Below are positions 15,665 through 25,412 of a stretch of DNA of 64,000 nt, piece by piece (within the stretch, counting starts at the first letter, position 1; each line of letters begins with the position of its first letter). Origin of the DNA: CAMFLJ01 sp965279255 (GTDB taxonomy: Bacteria > Actinomycetota > Acidimicrobiia > Acidimicrobiales > Acidimicrobilacustridaceae); contig OZ257146.1 of NCBI GenBank assembly GCA_965279255.1, forward strand, positions 496,001 through 560,000, written 5' to 3'. Below the pieces are notes generated by a model. It made no database searches and was not told where the DNA came from. It worked only from the letters and a program-made list of their open reading frames with translations. The position numbers and the translations under genes were made by a program.

Positions 15665-16630
15665 GTGCCCGACCCTCAGCCGGACGACCTGATCGACCTC
15701 GAGCTCCTCGCCGCCGCGCTGGCCGAGGTGGGCCGGGCGGTGCGCGACGCCGTGCGCTCCGGCGAGGTCGGAGGGGTCGGCCATGACGGCCACCACGACG
15801 ACCACCGCGTGGTGCGCACCGAGGGCGGCGACGACGTGTTCGGGGTCGACGCCCGGGCCGAGACGGCGCTCGTCACCGCCTTCGAGGCACTCGGCGACCG
15901 CTGGCCCGGCACCGCGATCGTCGAGGGGCACGACGACCCGCTGGTCGTCGGCGAGCCCGGCGGCGCGTGGCGCTACATCGTCGACCCGGTCGACGGCACC
16001 CGGGGCCTGCTCGCGGGCAAGCGCAGCGCGTGGGTGCTGCTCGGCGCCGGTCGTGAGGCCGAGACCCTGGAGGACCTCGAGGTCGGGGCGGCCGTCGAGA
16101 TCCCCACCCGCCGCGCCGCGGTCGGGCTGGTCGCCCACGCCGCGGTCGGTGGCCCGGCGCACGCCGTCGACGATGACCTCACCGGGGCCGGCCGGCCGTC
16201 GATGCCGGTCGACCTCGTGCCCCGCGGTGGTGACCTGGCCCGTCGGTTCGTCACCGTCGTGCGCCTGGCCCCCGGCTCGCACGCGCCGATCGGGGAGTGG
16301 GCTGATCGCCACCTCGCCGGCCTCGAGGTCTACGACGACCTGGCCCCGTGCACCGGCGGCTACCTGGTGGGCCTGGCCGCCGGCAACGACGCCGCCGTGT
16401 TCGACCCTCGGCCGTTGCTGGTGCCGGGCCACCTCGCCGCCCACCCCTACGACATGGCGTCGCTCGTGGTCACCCGCGCCGCTGGGGCCATCGTCGAGGC
16501 CCTGCCCCCGGGCCCGCTCGACGTGCCCCTCGACTGCACGACACCCGTGGCGTGGGCGGGCTACGCCGACGCCGAGGTCGCCGAGCGGTTGCGGCCCGCC
16601 CCGGGGTCGCTCCCCGACGCGCCCGCCTGA
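15665..16630 (+). CDS. Inositol monophosphatase superfamily protein
   Basis: A 321-residue member of the lithium-sensitive phosphatase superfamily. IVDPVDGTRGLL (about residues 103-114) is the metal-binding DPxDGT motif, and AIVEGHDDP upstream takes the place of the usual acidic EE motif. VEIPTRRAA and a late PYDMASLVVTRAAGAIV segment match the C-terminal lobe pattern (around W/xD with GG/AG). The substitution EGHDD for EES/T is unusual and could alter substrate or activity. GTG 15665 follows TAGGGA six bases upstream. Substrate unknown; a sugar or inositol phosphate is the family expectation. Confidence 0.75.
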   Translation: MPDPQPDDLIDLELLAAALAEVGRAVRDAVRSGEVGGVGHDGHHDDHRVVRTEGGDDVFGVDARAETALVTAFEALGDRWPGTAIVEGHDDPLVVGEPGGAWRYIVDPVDGTRGLLAGKRSAWVLLGAGREAETLEDLEVGAAVEIPTRRAAVGLVAHAAVGGPAHAVDDDLTGAGRPSMPVDLVPRGGDLARRFVTVVRLAPGSHAPIGEWADRHLAGLEVYDDLAPCTGGYLVGLAAGNDAAVFDPRPLLVPGHLAAHPYDMASLVVTRAAGAIVEALPPGPLDVPLDCTTPVAWAGYADAEVAERLRPAPGSLPDAPA

Positions 16631-16675
16631 GCGGCGACCTGGGCGACCCGGGCGGGCCTGTCGGGATCGGCCGGT

Positions 16676-17641
16676 TCAGGCCCGGCGGAGGTCGTCGGCC
16701 GCCTGCTCGGGGGCCACGATGTTGATGAGCACCCCGGTGCCCGCCTCGAACCCCGCCACCGACGTGAGCCGGGGCAGCACGTGCACGTGCCAGTGGAAGC
16801 GGTCGGTCGAGCGGTGCGGGGCGGTGTGGAAGACGAGGTTGTAGGCGGCGTCGCCCACCAGCCGGGCGAGCGCGGCGAGCGAGTCGCGCACCGCCCGGCT
16901 CACCGCCACCAGGTCGGTCGGTGCGGCGTGGGCCAGGTGGGCCTCATGGGTGCGGGGGATGACGAGCATCTCGTAGGGGGTCGCGCTCCAGAACGGGCAC
17001 ACGACCATGACCCGCTCGTCGGCGAGCAGCACCCGGTGCCCGGCGGCCTCCTCCTCGGCGACGGTGGTGCAGAGCACGCACGGGTCGTCGCCGTCGGCGA
17101 AGCCCTCGATCTCGGCCTGCAGCTCCTCCGGCACGAACGGGATGCCGAGCAGCTGACCGTGCGGGTGCTCGAGCGAGGCCCCCGCCTCCCGGCCGTGGTT
17201 GACGATGGTCTGGGTGTAGCGGACCGAGGCCTGTTCGGCATGGTCCTCCATGCGGTCGCGGATGGCCGCGATCACCAGGCCCACCTGCTTGTCGTCGAGG
17301 TCGGCCCAGCTGGCCCGGTGGTCGGGGCTGAACACGAGGACCTCGTGGATGCCGGTGCCGGGCGCCTGGTGGAACACCGGGCCGAGGTCGTCGACGGCGA
17401 AGTCGCCCTTGCCCTCGAAGGCCGGGTAGAGGTTCGGCACCACGCGCACGAGCCACTCGCCGTGGCGTCCGTAGGTCTCGAGCGCCGGCGGCGTCTCCTC
17501 CTCGTGCCCCGGGCAGAACGGGCACCGCAGGTGGGGCGCGGGCGGGTCGATCCGAGGGGCGAAGTCGCCGGGACGCGACGCCCGCTCGGCGGCGATGGCG
17601 ACCCATCGGCCGGTGAGCGGATTCAGGCGGAGCTGGCTCAC
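16676..17641 (-). CDS. galT: Galactose-1-phosphate uridylyltransferase
   Basis: A 321-residue GalT of the HIT superfamily, which swaps UMP between UDP-glucose and galactose 1-phosphate in the Leloir pathway. Visible are the N-terminal LNPLTGRWVAIAAERASRP motif, a zinc-binding CPFC (about residues 40-43), NHGREAGASLEHPHGQLLG (the active-site HPHGQ) and HWHVHVLPRL near the C-terminus. GTG 17641 has no ribosome binding site. It overlaps, as GTGA, the stop of a 15-codon upstream frame (17638-17685) that itself has a leaderless-type promoter, so galT translation may depend on it. No galK or galE lies in the window. Confidence 0.93.
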   Translation of the reverse strand: MSQLRLNPLTGRWVAIAAERASRPGDFAPRIDPPAPHLRCPFCPGHEEETPPALETYGRHGEWLVRVVPNLYPAFEGKGDFAVDDLGPVFHQAPGTGIHEVLVFSPDHRASWADLDDKQVGLVIAAIRDRMEDHAEQASVRYTQTIVNHGREAGASLEHPHGQLLGIPFVPEELQAEIEGFADGDDPCVLCTTVAEEEAAGHRVLLADERVMVVCPFWSATPYEMLVIPRTHEAHLAHAAPTDLVAVSRAVRDSLAALARLVGDAAYNLVFHTAPHRSTDRFHWHVHVLPRLTSVAGFEAGTGVLINIVAPEQAADDLRRA

Positions 17642-17685
17642 GGGTGGGTGGCTTGAGGTGCTCGATCCACCGGCAGGCGCTCCAC
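17638..17685 (-). other. Candidate leaderless upstream ORF coupled to galT
   Basis: A 15-codon frame, MERLPVDRAPQATHP (GTG start at 17685, TGA at 17640-17638). TAGTTT (17697-17692) lies 6 bases before its GTG, and its TGA overlaps the galT start codon as GTGA. The TAGTTT also contains the stop codon of the upstream methyltransferase gene. It may simply load ribosomes onto galT by reinitiation. Peptide function is unknown and may not matter. Confidence 0.4.
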
Positions 17686-17694
17686 GTCGTCAAA

Positions 17695-18486
17695 CTAGCC
17701 CGGGTACCCCCGGCGGTAGACGGACACGTGGGTGTCGCTGTCGTCGTCGAACGGGGTGCCCCGCCAGTCCTGCCAGCGGGCCGAGAGCACCAGGCCGGCG
17801 TCGGCGGCGAGGGCGTCGAGCTGCTCGGGGGTGAGGTAGCGGACCCGCCACGGGCGCAGCCTCACCGTGCCGTCGCGCAGCTCCATGTGCTGGCCGGTGA
17901 CGACCTGGGCGACGGGGTCGTGCTCGGTGGCGGTGAGGACCACGGCGTCGGTGGTCACCCTGGCGACGTCGAGTGACGTGCGGGGCACCCCTTCGGGCGG
18001 AGCCGGCACGTAGGCCTCGATCACGACCGCCCCGTCGGGCGCGAGCAGGTCGGCGCAGCCGGCGAGGCACCGGCGCTGGGCCTCCTCGGTGTCGAGGTTG
18101 AGGAACGTGTTGTAGGCGCAGAAGACCAGTCGATAGCCGGCTGAGGGAATCCCGTCGCCGGCTGCGGCTGCGGCCGCGGCCGCGGCGGTGACGGCCGGAC
18201 CGACCTCGGCCATGTCGGCGAGCACGATGTGCACACCGGCGGCGCCCGGCTTGGCGGCCAGCTGCTCGAACATCGCCGGCGACGCGTCGAGGCCGACCAC
18301 GGTGAGCCCCGCGGCGGCCAGCGGCAGGGCGAGGCGCCCCGTGCCGACCCCGAGCTCGAGCACCGGTCCGGGTCCCGCGAGGTCGGTCAGCGTGGCGACC
18401 GCGCCCTCGGTGTCGAAGGCGTCGGCGTACCAGTCGTCGTAGACATCGGCGAAGGCCTCGCCGTAGCGCGAGGGGTCGTGCAGCAC
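17695..18486 (-). CDS. Class I SAM-dependent methyltransferase
   Basis: A 263-residue Rossmann-fold methyltransferase. Motif I is VLELGVGTGRLALPLA (about residues 40-55), followed by VVGLDASPAMFEQL (motif II acidic residue). A run of about nine Ala residues encoded by GC-rich triplets (near 18160-18195) sits in the middle of the domain as a low-complexity insertion. FCAYNTFLN corresponds to the post-II/motif III strand. The C-terminal part (VRYLTPEQLDALAADAGL) is typical of small-molecule methyltransferases. GTG 18486 is preceded by CAGACT six bases upstream. Substrate unknown. Confidence 0.85.
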   Translation of the reverse strand: MLHDPSRYGEAFADVYDDWYADAFDTEGAVATLTDLAGPGPVLELGVGTGRLALPLAAAGLTVVGLDASPAMFEQLAAKPGAAGVHIVLADMAEVGPAVTAAAAAAAAAGDGIPSAGYRLVFCAYNTFLNLDTEEAQRRCLAGCADLLAPDGAVVIEAYVPAPPEGVPRTSLDVARVTTDAVVLTATEHDPVAQVVTGQHMELRDGTVRLRPWRVRYLTPEQLDALAADAGLVLSARWQDWRGTPFDDDSDTHVSVYRRGYPG

Positions 18487-18551
18487 TCCGACAGTCTGGC
18501 CGGGCAGAATGGCGAGGACGGCCGGGCGGCGGCCGGCCCGCGGAGGTGGGA

Positions 18552-19382
18552 GTGGCCCAACCGGCAGCGAACACTGAGCCGCTGGCTCCGGCGACCCTCA
18601 CCGACATGCTCGACGGCGGGTGGAAGCTGCTGCGTCGTCAGCCCGGCACCATCCTCGGGCTGAGCGCCATGTTCCTCGTGCCGGCGGCCGTCCTGGCGGG
18701 TCTGGCGTCGGCCGCCGTCGACACCGACGTGCAGAGCACGTTCGCCCTGCCGACGTTCAACGACACGAGCAGCTTCCCGGTGCTCGCGCTGTTCGTCACC
18801 GTCGTCGCGGCGGCGGTCCGGTCTCTCGGCGTCCTCTACCTCGGCGTCGCCCTCACCTACGTCGTGCTCGCGGCCGCCTCGGGCTCGGTCCTCGGCGCCG
18901 GCGACGCGGCCCGTGCCGCGCTCCGCCGGTCCGGTGCGGTGCTGGGTGCGTGGCCGTTGCTCTTCGGGGCCTCGATGATCGCCTACGTCGCCTGCGTCCT
19001 CCCGCTCGGGGTCTGGCTCACGTTCACGGCGGTGGTGGCGCCCGCCATCGCCGCCGAAGGCCTCGGTCCCATCGCCGCCATCGGCCGGTCGTTCTCGCTC
19101 GTGACCCGCCGGTTCTGGGTGGCACTCGGCGTGGTGCTGCTGTCGAGCCTGGTGGCCTACGTGCTCTCGACCGTGCTCACGCTCATCCCGCAGCTCCTGG
19201 CCGGCCTGCTGCCGTGGGGCGGGCAGTGGGCCGTGAACACGGTGAGCACGTGGCTGGCCGGCACCCTCATCGCCGGCCCGCTGATCATCAGCAGCGTGCT
19301 GCTCTACCTCGACCTCCGGGTCCGCACCGAGGGCCTCGACCTCCGGCAGCGGGCGACCGCGGCCTTCGCCCGTGCCGGCTGA
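18552..19382 (+). CDS. Multi-pass membrane protein, first gene of the envelope cluster
   Basis: A 276-residue protein with about six hydrophobic helices and a short soluble N-terminus containing the TLTDMLDGGWKLLRRQPGTILGL motif region, common in actinobacterial membrane proteins encoded next to DUF4129 genes. GTG 18552 is chosen because GGAGG (18542-18546) lies 5 bases upstream; GTG 18546 would overlap that site. It overlaps the DUF4129 gene by 11 bp. Function unknown; the neighbourhood suggests a membrane partner of the MoxR/DUF58 module. Confidence 0.75.
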   Translation: MAQPAANTEPLAPATLTDMLDGGWKLLRRQPGTILGLSAMFLVPAAVLAGLASAAVDTDVQSTFALPTFNDTSSFPVLALFVTVVAAAVRSLGVLYLGVALTYVVLAAASGSVLGAGDAARAALRRSGAVLGAWPLLFGASMIAYVACVLPLGVWLTFTAVVAPAIAAEGLGPIAAIGRSFSLVTRRFWVALGVVLLSSLVAYVLSTVLTLIPQLLAGLLPWGGQWAVNTVSTWLAGTLIAGPLIISSVLLYLDLRVRTEGLDLRQRATAAFARAG

Positions 19383-19989
19383 CGCCGACGAGGCTCGCCG
19401 CGTCGCCGAGCAGATCCTCAGCGCGCCGGAGTACCAGGAGCCGGCGCGGCCCTGGTGGGACAAGGTCCTCGAGAAGATCGACGAGTTCATCTCCCGGATC
19501 TTCGGCACCCTCAGCGGCTCCGGCGGCGGGGGCAGCTCGGTCATCGGGTGGATCATCCTCGTGCTGGCCGTGGCCGCGGCGGTGACCGTGGTGGTGCTCG
19601 CCGTTCGGTCGATCCGGCGGTCGAAGCGGGTGAAGGTCGACGAGGACGACGAGCCGAAGCCGCGGCGCCACCGACGCGAGGCCCGACTCGACTGGCAGGC
19701 CGAAGCCGAGAAGCTCGAGGCCGAGGGTCGTTGGCGCGACGGCCTGCGGGCCCGGTACCGGGCACTCGTCGCCGAACTGACCCGCCAGCAGGTGGTCGAC
19801 CCGGCGGCGTCGCGCACGACGGGGGAGCACCGCCGCGAGGTCGGTGAGTCCGTGCCCGAGGCGGCGCCCGAGTTCGGCGACGCGGCCGAGCTGTTCGACC
19901 GGGCCTGGTACGGCAACCGGCCCACCGGTCCGGAGGAGGCCGAGCGCTTCCGCGAGCTGGCCCGCAAGGTCGAGGAGCAGGCCCGATGA
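19372..19989 (+). CDS. DUF4129 domain protein
   Basis: A 205-residue protein. Residues 1-55 include a hydrophilic helix (WWDKVLEKIDEFISRIFG), then one transmembrane helix (about 58-82). The cytoplasmic DUF4129 domain (about 108-205) has EAEKLEAEGRWRDGLRARYRALVAEL and FGDAAELFDRAWYGNRP. In Actinobacteria this domain is almost always encoded with DUF4350, MoxR and DUF58, as here; its biochemical role is unknown. GTG 19372 overlaps the upstream gene, and its own stop overlaps the DUF4350 start by 4 bp (ATGA). Confidence 0.85.
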   Translation: MPADADEARRVAEQILSAPEYQEPARPWWDKVLEKIDEFISRIFGTLSGSGGGGSSVIGWIILVLAVAAAVTVVVLAVRSIRRSKRVKVDEDDEPKPRRHRREARLDWQAEAEKLEAEGRWRDGLRARYRALVAELTRQQVVDPAASRTTGEHRREVGESVPEAAPEFGDAAELFDRAWYGNRPTGPEEAERFRELARKVEEQAR

Positions 19990-21229
19990 CGGCCGTGGCC
20001 GCCCCGACGACCTCGGCCGGGAGCGGCGGTCGGGGCCGGGCCTACGTGGCCATCGGCGTCGTCGTCGCCCTGGTTGCGGCCATCGTGGTGCTCGCGCTCG
20101 TCGCCCCCAGCCGCCGCACCGACGGCGACCCGATGGACCCGAACTCCACCTCGGCCACCGGCACCAAGGCGGCGGTCGAGCTGGCCCGCCGGCTGGGTGC
20201 CGACGTGTCGGTCACCTCCGAGCTGCCCGACTCGGGCACCCAGGTCGCCGTGCTGTTCGAGGACCTCATCGCCGAGGACCAGGTCTCCGACGTGACGGCG
20301 TGGGTCTCGGCCGGGCACACCCTCGTCGTCACCGACCCCTACTCGAGCCTGACGCCGGTGGCCGAGATCGGCAGCGACGGCCCGATCGACGAGCAGGTCA
20401 CCATCGAGCGGGGCCGGTGCGACACGGTCGTCCCCGCCGGGCTCACCGAGCTGCGCCAGCTCGCCGTCATCGGGTCCTACGCCACGTTCGACCCGACCCC
20501 GGGCACGACCTCCTGCTTCACCGACGGGGGCCGCGCCGTCGTGGTGGTGGAGTCGGTCGGGTCCGGACGGCTGATCTCGGTGGGCACCGGCACGTTCTTC
20601 ACCAACCAGCTGCTCGACCAGGCCGACAACGCCGGGCTGTGGGCCGCCCTCGCCGTGCCCGAGCCAGGCACCCGGCTCGACATCCTCGTGGCGGGCGCCG
20701 ACGGATCCGGGCTCCAGCCGTCGGACTCGGGCGACCTCACCCTCCCGACGGGAGTCGCCCTCGCCCTGCTGCAGCTGCTCGTCGCCTTCGTCGTCTACTG
20801 CCTCTACCGGGCCCGGCGCCTGGGCAAGCCCGTCTCCGAGGACCCGCCGGTCGTCATCGCCGGCTCGGAGCTGACCCGGGCGGTCGGAGGCCTGCTCGAG
20901 CACGCCGGTGCCCGTGACCGCGCCGCCGCCTCCTTGCGCCGCTCGGCCCGTCGTCGGCTCGCCTCGGCCTTCGGGCTCCCCGCCGGGGCCGAGCCCCACG
21001 CCGTGGTGGTCACCGTCGCCGACCGCACCCCCCTCGACCGGGAGCGCCTCGACGCCGCCCTGCTCGACGCCCCGGTCACCGACGACGCCGCCCTCGCCGC
21101 GCTCGCCCGTGAGCTCGACGACCTCGTCGCCGGCGCCCTCGGCCCCAGTCCCGCCGCATCGTCCCCGTCTCAGGCCACGGCTCCGCCGAAACCCTCGACC
21201 CCGACCGACGCCCCCTCAGGAGGCCCATC

Positions 21230-21233
<4 letters not shown>
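19986..21233 (+). CDS. DUF4350 domain protein
   Basis: A 415-residue membrane protein with a helix near residues 18-38. An extracytoplasmic DUF4350 domain follows (PMDPNSTSATGTKAAVELARRLG, then VAVLFEDLIAEDQVSDVTAWV), the fold being glutamine-amidotransferase-like. A second helix lies near 258-278, followed by a basic cytoplasmic tail with an Ala/Pro-rich end. It overlaps both neighbours by 4 bp, so the four genes from 18552 to 22243 form one tightly coupled operon. Function unknown. Confidence 0.85.
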
Positions 21234-22243
<1,010 letters not shown>

Positions 22244-22262
22244 GCCCCGAGCCTCGCCACCC

Positions 22263-23570
22263 GTGACCTTCCCCGTCCCCACCCGTCGCCTCGCCGCGGT
22301 CGTCGCCGCGTCGATCGTGGTGCTGCTCGTGGTGGGCCGCGGGACGGCGTTCTGGCTCGTCGAGCTGGTCCTCCTGGTCGCCGCGCTGGTCGATCTGCTC
22401 GCCGCGCCGTCGCCTCGGCGCATCAGCGTCGAGCGGGTGATGCCGCTGTCGGGCGTGCTCGACAGCGCGGTGGCGCTCTCGTGGCGGGTCGAGCACCCCG
22501 ACGGCCGCGCGCTGCACGTGTCGGTGGCCGACCAGCTGGCCCCCTCGCTGCGCCCGACCCGTCGCCGGTTCCGGGTGCACGTCGCCCGGCGCGAGGTCGT
22601 CGAGGTCGATGCCATGCTGCGGCCCTCGCGGCGGGGCCGCTTCGAGCCGACCGACGTCGTCGTCCGCACCGAGGGACCACTCGGGCTGCTGGCCCGCCAG
22701 CGCACGCGGAAGCTTCCGGGCCGGATCTTCGTGTACCCCCGCTTCCCGTCGCGCGATGCGGCCGAGGTGCGGGTGCGCCGCGCCCGGCGTCAGGAGGCCG
22801 GCCTCCGCACCGCGCAGGGCCGGGGCGGGGGCACCGACTTCGACCAGCTGCGCGACTACACGCCCGACGACGAGTCCCGCCGCATCGACTGGGCCGCCAC
22901 GGCGCGCACCGGCCGGCCCATCGTGCGCACGTACCGGGCCGAGCAGAACCAGGTCGTGATGACGCTGCTCGACAACGGTCGGGTGATGGCGGGCCAGGTG
23001 GCCGGGGTGCCCCGCGTCGAGCACGCCATGGACGCGGCGATGGCCCTGACCTCCGTGGCCGCCCGCCTCGGCGACCGCGCCGGGCTGGTGGCGTTCGACG
23101 CCACCGTGCGGGCCGTCGTCCCGCCCGGCACCGGTGCCCGTCAGGTCGGTCGGGTGTCCGACGTGTTCCCCGAGCTGCAACCGGTGCTGGCCGAGTCCGA
23201 CTACGCCGGGGCCTTCGCCGACACCCTCGCCCGGTTCCGGCGCCGGTCGCTGCTGGTCCTGATCACCGACCTCGTCGAGCAGGCGATGATCGAGTCGTTG
23301 CTGCCCGCGCTGCCGCTCATCGCCTCCCGGCACCGGGTGATCGTGGCCGCGGTGCACGACCCCGACGTGGTGCGGTGGGCGCAGATGTCGCCGTCCGACC
23401 CGGAGGAGGCCTACCGGGCGGCCGCCGCGGTCGACGCCCTCGACGAGCGGGCCCGGTCGGCGGCCCGGCTGCGGGGGATGGGGGCGACGGTGGTCGATGC
23501 CGCACCCGGCGAGCTGGCCGGGAAGCTCTGCGACATCTACCTCGACGTCAAGGCCACCGGGGCGCTGTAG
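22263..23570 (+). CDS. DUF58 domain protein
   Basis: A 435-residue protein with two N-terminal hydrophobic helices (about residues 8-40), a beta-rich middle part and the DUF58 signature RDYTPDDESRRIDWAATAR (about 195-213). A VWA-like C-terminal half follows, with LVLITDLVEQAM. DUF58 proteins are the standard partners of MoxR ATPases. The start 19 bp after the moxR-like stop is consistent with the same operon. Its last 34 bp overlap, tail to tail, with the end of the SpoIIM-like gene on the other strand. Confidence 0.9.
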   Translation: MTFPVPTRRLAAVVAASIVVLLVVGRGTAFWLVELVLLVAALVDLLAAPSPRRISVERVMPLSGVLDSAVALSWRVEHPDGRALHVSVADQLAPSLRPTRRRFRVHVARREVVEVDAMLRPSRRGRFEPTDVVVRTEGPLGLLARQRTRKLPGRIFVYPRFPSRDAAEVRVRRARRQEAGLRTAQGRGGGTDFDQLRDYTPDDESRRIDWAATARTGRPIVRTYRAEQNQVVMTLLDNGRVMAGQVAGVPRVEHAMDAAMALTSVAARLGDRAGLVAFDATVRAVVPPGTGARQVGRVSDVFPELQPVLAESDYAGAFADTLARFRRRSLLVLITDLVEQAMIESLLPALPLIASRHRVIVAAVHDPDVVRWAQMSPSDPEEAYRAAAAVDALDERARSAARLRGMGATVVDAAPGELAGKLCDIYLDVKATGAL

Positions 23571-24571
23571 CCCTCCGGTGGGCGGGCGGGCTCCTCGCCG
23601 AGGGAGCCGGTGAGGCCCCGGGCGGCGGCGGCCCGGCCCCGGATCACGATGTAGCCCACGAAGGCGACCCAGACCGAGGCGCCGACGGTGACCCGCAGCA
23701 CGGCCGAGAGCCCGCTGCCGGTGAGGAAGCCCTCGATCGTGCCGGCCATGAGGAACGTGACCATGAGCCCGAGCACGACGGCCGCGGCGCGGCGGCCCTC
23801 CTGGGCCAGCGCATCGGCCCGGCGTCGATCGCCGGGCGCGATCCAGGCCCAGCCGAGGGCGAAGCCGGCCGCTCCGGCGATCACGATCGAGGTGAGCTCG
23901 AGCAGGCCGTGGGGGAGGATCAGCCCGAAGAAGCGCGCGCCGTCGCCGGCCGCGATCATCCACGCCGCGGCCTGGCCGAGCGCGGCGCCGTTGGAGGCGA
24001 GCACGTACACGCCCGGGAGCACGCCGAAGAGCCCGAGGGCGAAGGCCATGAACGACACCCGGATGTTGTTGGTCGTGACCTGGGTGAAGAACACCACCGA
24101 CGGCTGGTCGGAGTAGTACTGCTCGAAGCGGTCCTCGACGTACTCCTTGCGGTACGACGGGCTGCCCGACCGGTCGAGGGCGTCCTGGTCGTGGGTGAGC
24201 CAGACGGCGAACCCGATGGTGGGCAGGAAGGTGACGACCACCGCGACGGCGACGAAGCGGCGCAGGTGCCAGACCGCGGCGGGGAACGTGTCGGCGAAGA
24301 AGCGGCCGAGGGCCCGGCCCGGGCGCGAGCGCTGGCCGTAGATGGCGGCCGAGGCGTCGGCGACGAGTCGGGTGAGCCGGGCGATGAGCTCGGGATCGCG
24401 GTACGTGGTGCGGACGTGCGACAGCTGGGCCGACGTCCGCTGGTAGAGGGCCACCAGCTCGTCGATCTCGGCGGCGCTCAGGTCGGACCGGTGCCAGCGG
24501 GCGCGGCCGCTCAGCTCCGCCAGTCGATCCCAGCCGGGCTGGTTCTGCAGCAGGTACCGGTCGATGTCCAC
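23537..24571 (-). CDS. Stage II sporulation protein M-like membrane protein
   Basis: A 344-residue SpoIIM/DUF95 membrane protein. The soluble N-terminal ~105 residues (VDIDRYLLQNQPGWDRLAEL onwards) precede five or six helices. TTNNIRVSFMAFALGLFGVLPG and HGLLELTSIVIAGAAG contain the conserved Asn and Glu/His residues of the family. The name comes from Bacillus; in Actinobacteria it accompanies RDD and MoxR genes and does not imply sporulation. GTG 24571 is 24 bp from the divergent RDD start. The gene overlaps the DUF58 gene end by 34 bp. Confidence 0.88.
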   Translation of the reverse strand: MDIDRYLLQNQPGWDRLAELSGRARWHRSDLSAAEIDELVALYQRTSAQLSHVRTTYRDPELIARLTRLVADASAAIYGQRSRPGRALGRFFADTFPAAVWHLRRFVAVAVVVTFLPTIGFAVWLTHDQDALDRSGSPSYRKEYVEDRFEQYYSDQPSVVFFTQVTTNNIRVSFMAFALGLFGVLPGVYVLASNGAALGQAAAWMIAAGDGARFFGLILPHGLLELTSIVIAGAAGFALGWAWIAPGDRRRADALAQEGRRAAAVVLGLMVTFLMAGTIEGFLTGSGLSAVLRVTVGASVWVAFVGYIVIRGRAAAARGLTGSLGEEPARPPEGYSAPVALTSR

Positions 24572-24579
24572 GCCGCTCG

Positions 24580-24588
24580 CTACCGTAG
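24580..24588. promoter_or_regulatory. Symmetric bidirectional -10 element
   Basis: CTACCGTAG reads TACCGT on the plus strand (24581-24586) and TACGGT on the minus strand (24587-24582). It is the only promoter-like sequence in the 24-bp gap between the SpoIIM-like and RDD start codons. It is probably a shared -10 for two nearly leaderless divergent transcripts. Confidence 0.45.
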
Positions 24589-24595
24589 GCCACCC

Positions 24596-25360
24596 ATGGC
24601 GACGACGGGTGGCCCGCCGGCGACGGGCATCGTCACCCCCGAGGCGGTGCTCCTCGAGTTCGAGACCGCTGGGGTCGCGTCGCGCACCATCGCCGAGCTG
24701 CTCGACCTCGGCGTCCAGTTCACCGGCCTCATGGTCGTGCTCCTCGCCGTCTCCTTCGTCTCCGGGGTGGCCGGTGGCGACGTGCTCGCCGTCGTCGTCT
24801 CGCTGATCGCGTTCTTCCTCGCCCTCGTGGGCTACCCGGCCGTGATGGAGACCTTCTGGAACGGGCGCACCCTCGGCAAGGCGGCGATGGGCCTGCGGGT
24901 GGTGACCCGGGAGGGCGCCCCGGAGCGGTTCCGCCACGCCGCCATCCGCTCGATGATCGGGCTGGTCGAGATCTACCTCCTGCTCGGCATCCCCGCCGTG
25001 ATCTCGATCGTCACCAGCCGCCGCGACCAGCGCCTCGGCGACCTCGTCGCCGGCACGCTCGTGCTGCGCCAGCGGGCGGGGCGCCGCGCCGCTCCTCCGG
25101 TCGCCTTCGGGGTGCCGTGGAACTGGGAGGCCTACGTGCAGAGCCTCGACGTCACGCCGATCACCGACGAGCAGTACGGCGTGGTGCGGGCGGTGCTGCT
25201 GCGCCTCGGCGAGCTGACCCCGGCGGCGCGCTGGCAGGTCACCACCGAGGTCGCCACCGCGGTGGCCGGCCAGATGCGCATCCCGGTGCCGGTGCAGGTG
25301 GCACCCGACATGTTCCTCACCTGCGTGGCCACCGCCTACCAGCGCCGCCACGCCCGCTGA
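24596..25360 (+). CDS. RDD-family membrane protein
   Basis: A 254-residue protein whose first ~165 residues form an RDD domain: SRTIAELLDLGVQF at the start (R and D of the name), WNGRTLGKAAMGLRVVTREG in the middle loop and SRRDQRLGDLVAGTLVLRQR at the end. Three or four helices lie between. The C-terminal ~85 residues are soluble (PWNWEAYVQSLDVTPITDEQY). RDD proteins are of uncertain function, possibly ion or metabolite transport. It completes the MoxR/DUF58/SpoIIM/RDD set. ATG 24596 is the only start compatible with the short gap. Confidence 0.9.
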   Translation: MATTGGPPATGIVTPEAVLLEFETAGVASRTIAELLDLGVQFTGLMVVLLAVSFVSGVAGGDVLAVVVSLIAFFLALVGYPAVMETFWNGRTLGKAAMGLRVVTREGAPERFRHAAIRSMIGLVEIYLLLGIPAVISIVTSRRDQRLGDLVAGTLVLRQRAGRRAAPPVAFGVPWNWEAYVQSLDVTPITDEQYGVVRAVLLRLGELTPAARWQVTTEVATAVAGQMRIPVPVQVAPDMFLTCVATAYQRRHAR

Positions 25361-25412
25361 GTGGTACCCCTCTGGGCACGAGGTCCCGGCCTCGCCGTTA
25401 GCCTTGGCGCCC

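Noticed and set aside
18160..18195. Frameshift or assembly error at the Ala run in the methyltransferase
   Set aside because: The frame stays open and both sides carry the expected motifs; the run is a low-complexity in-frame insertion.
18387..20999. 870-codon open frame on the minus strand
   Set aside because: It lies opposite four coupled genes with recognisable domains; its translation is low-complexity Arg/Gly/Glu-rich, as expected for antisense of GC-rich genes.
23537..24571. Evidence for sporulation from a SpoIIM-like gene
   Set aside because: SpoIIM/DUF95 proteins occur widely in non-sporulating Actinobacteria next to RDD and MoxR genes; no other sporulation gene is present.
22481..25360. 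A single 959-codon protein ending in the RDD domain
   Set aside because: The upstream ~700 codons are another frame of the DUF58 gene and antisense of the SpoIIM-like gene; the RDD protein starts at 24596.
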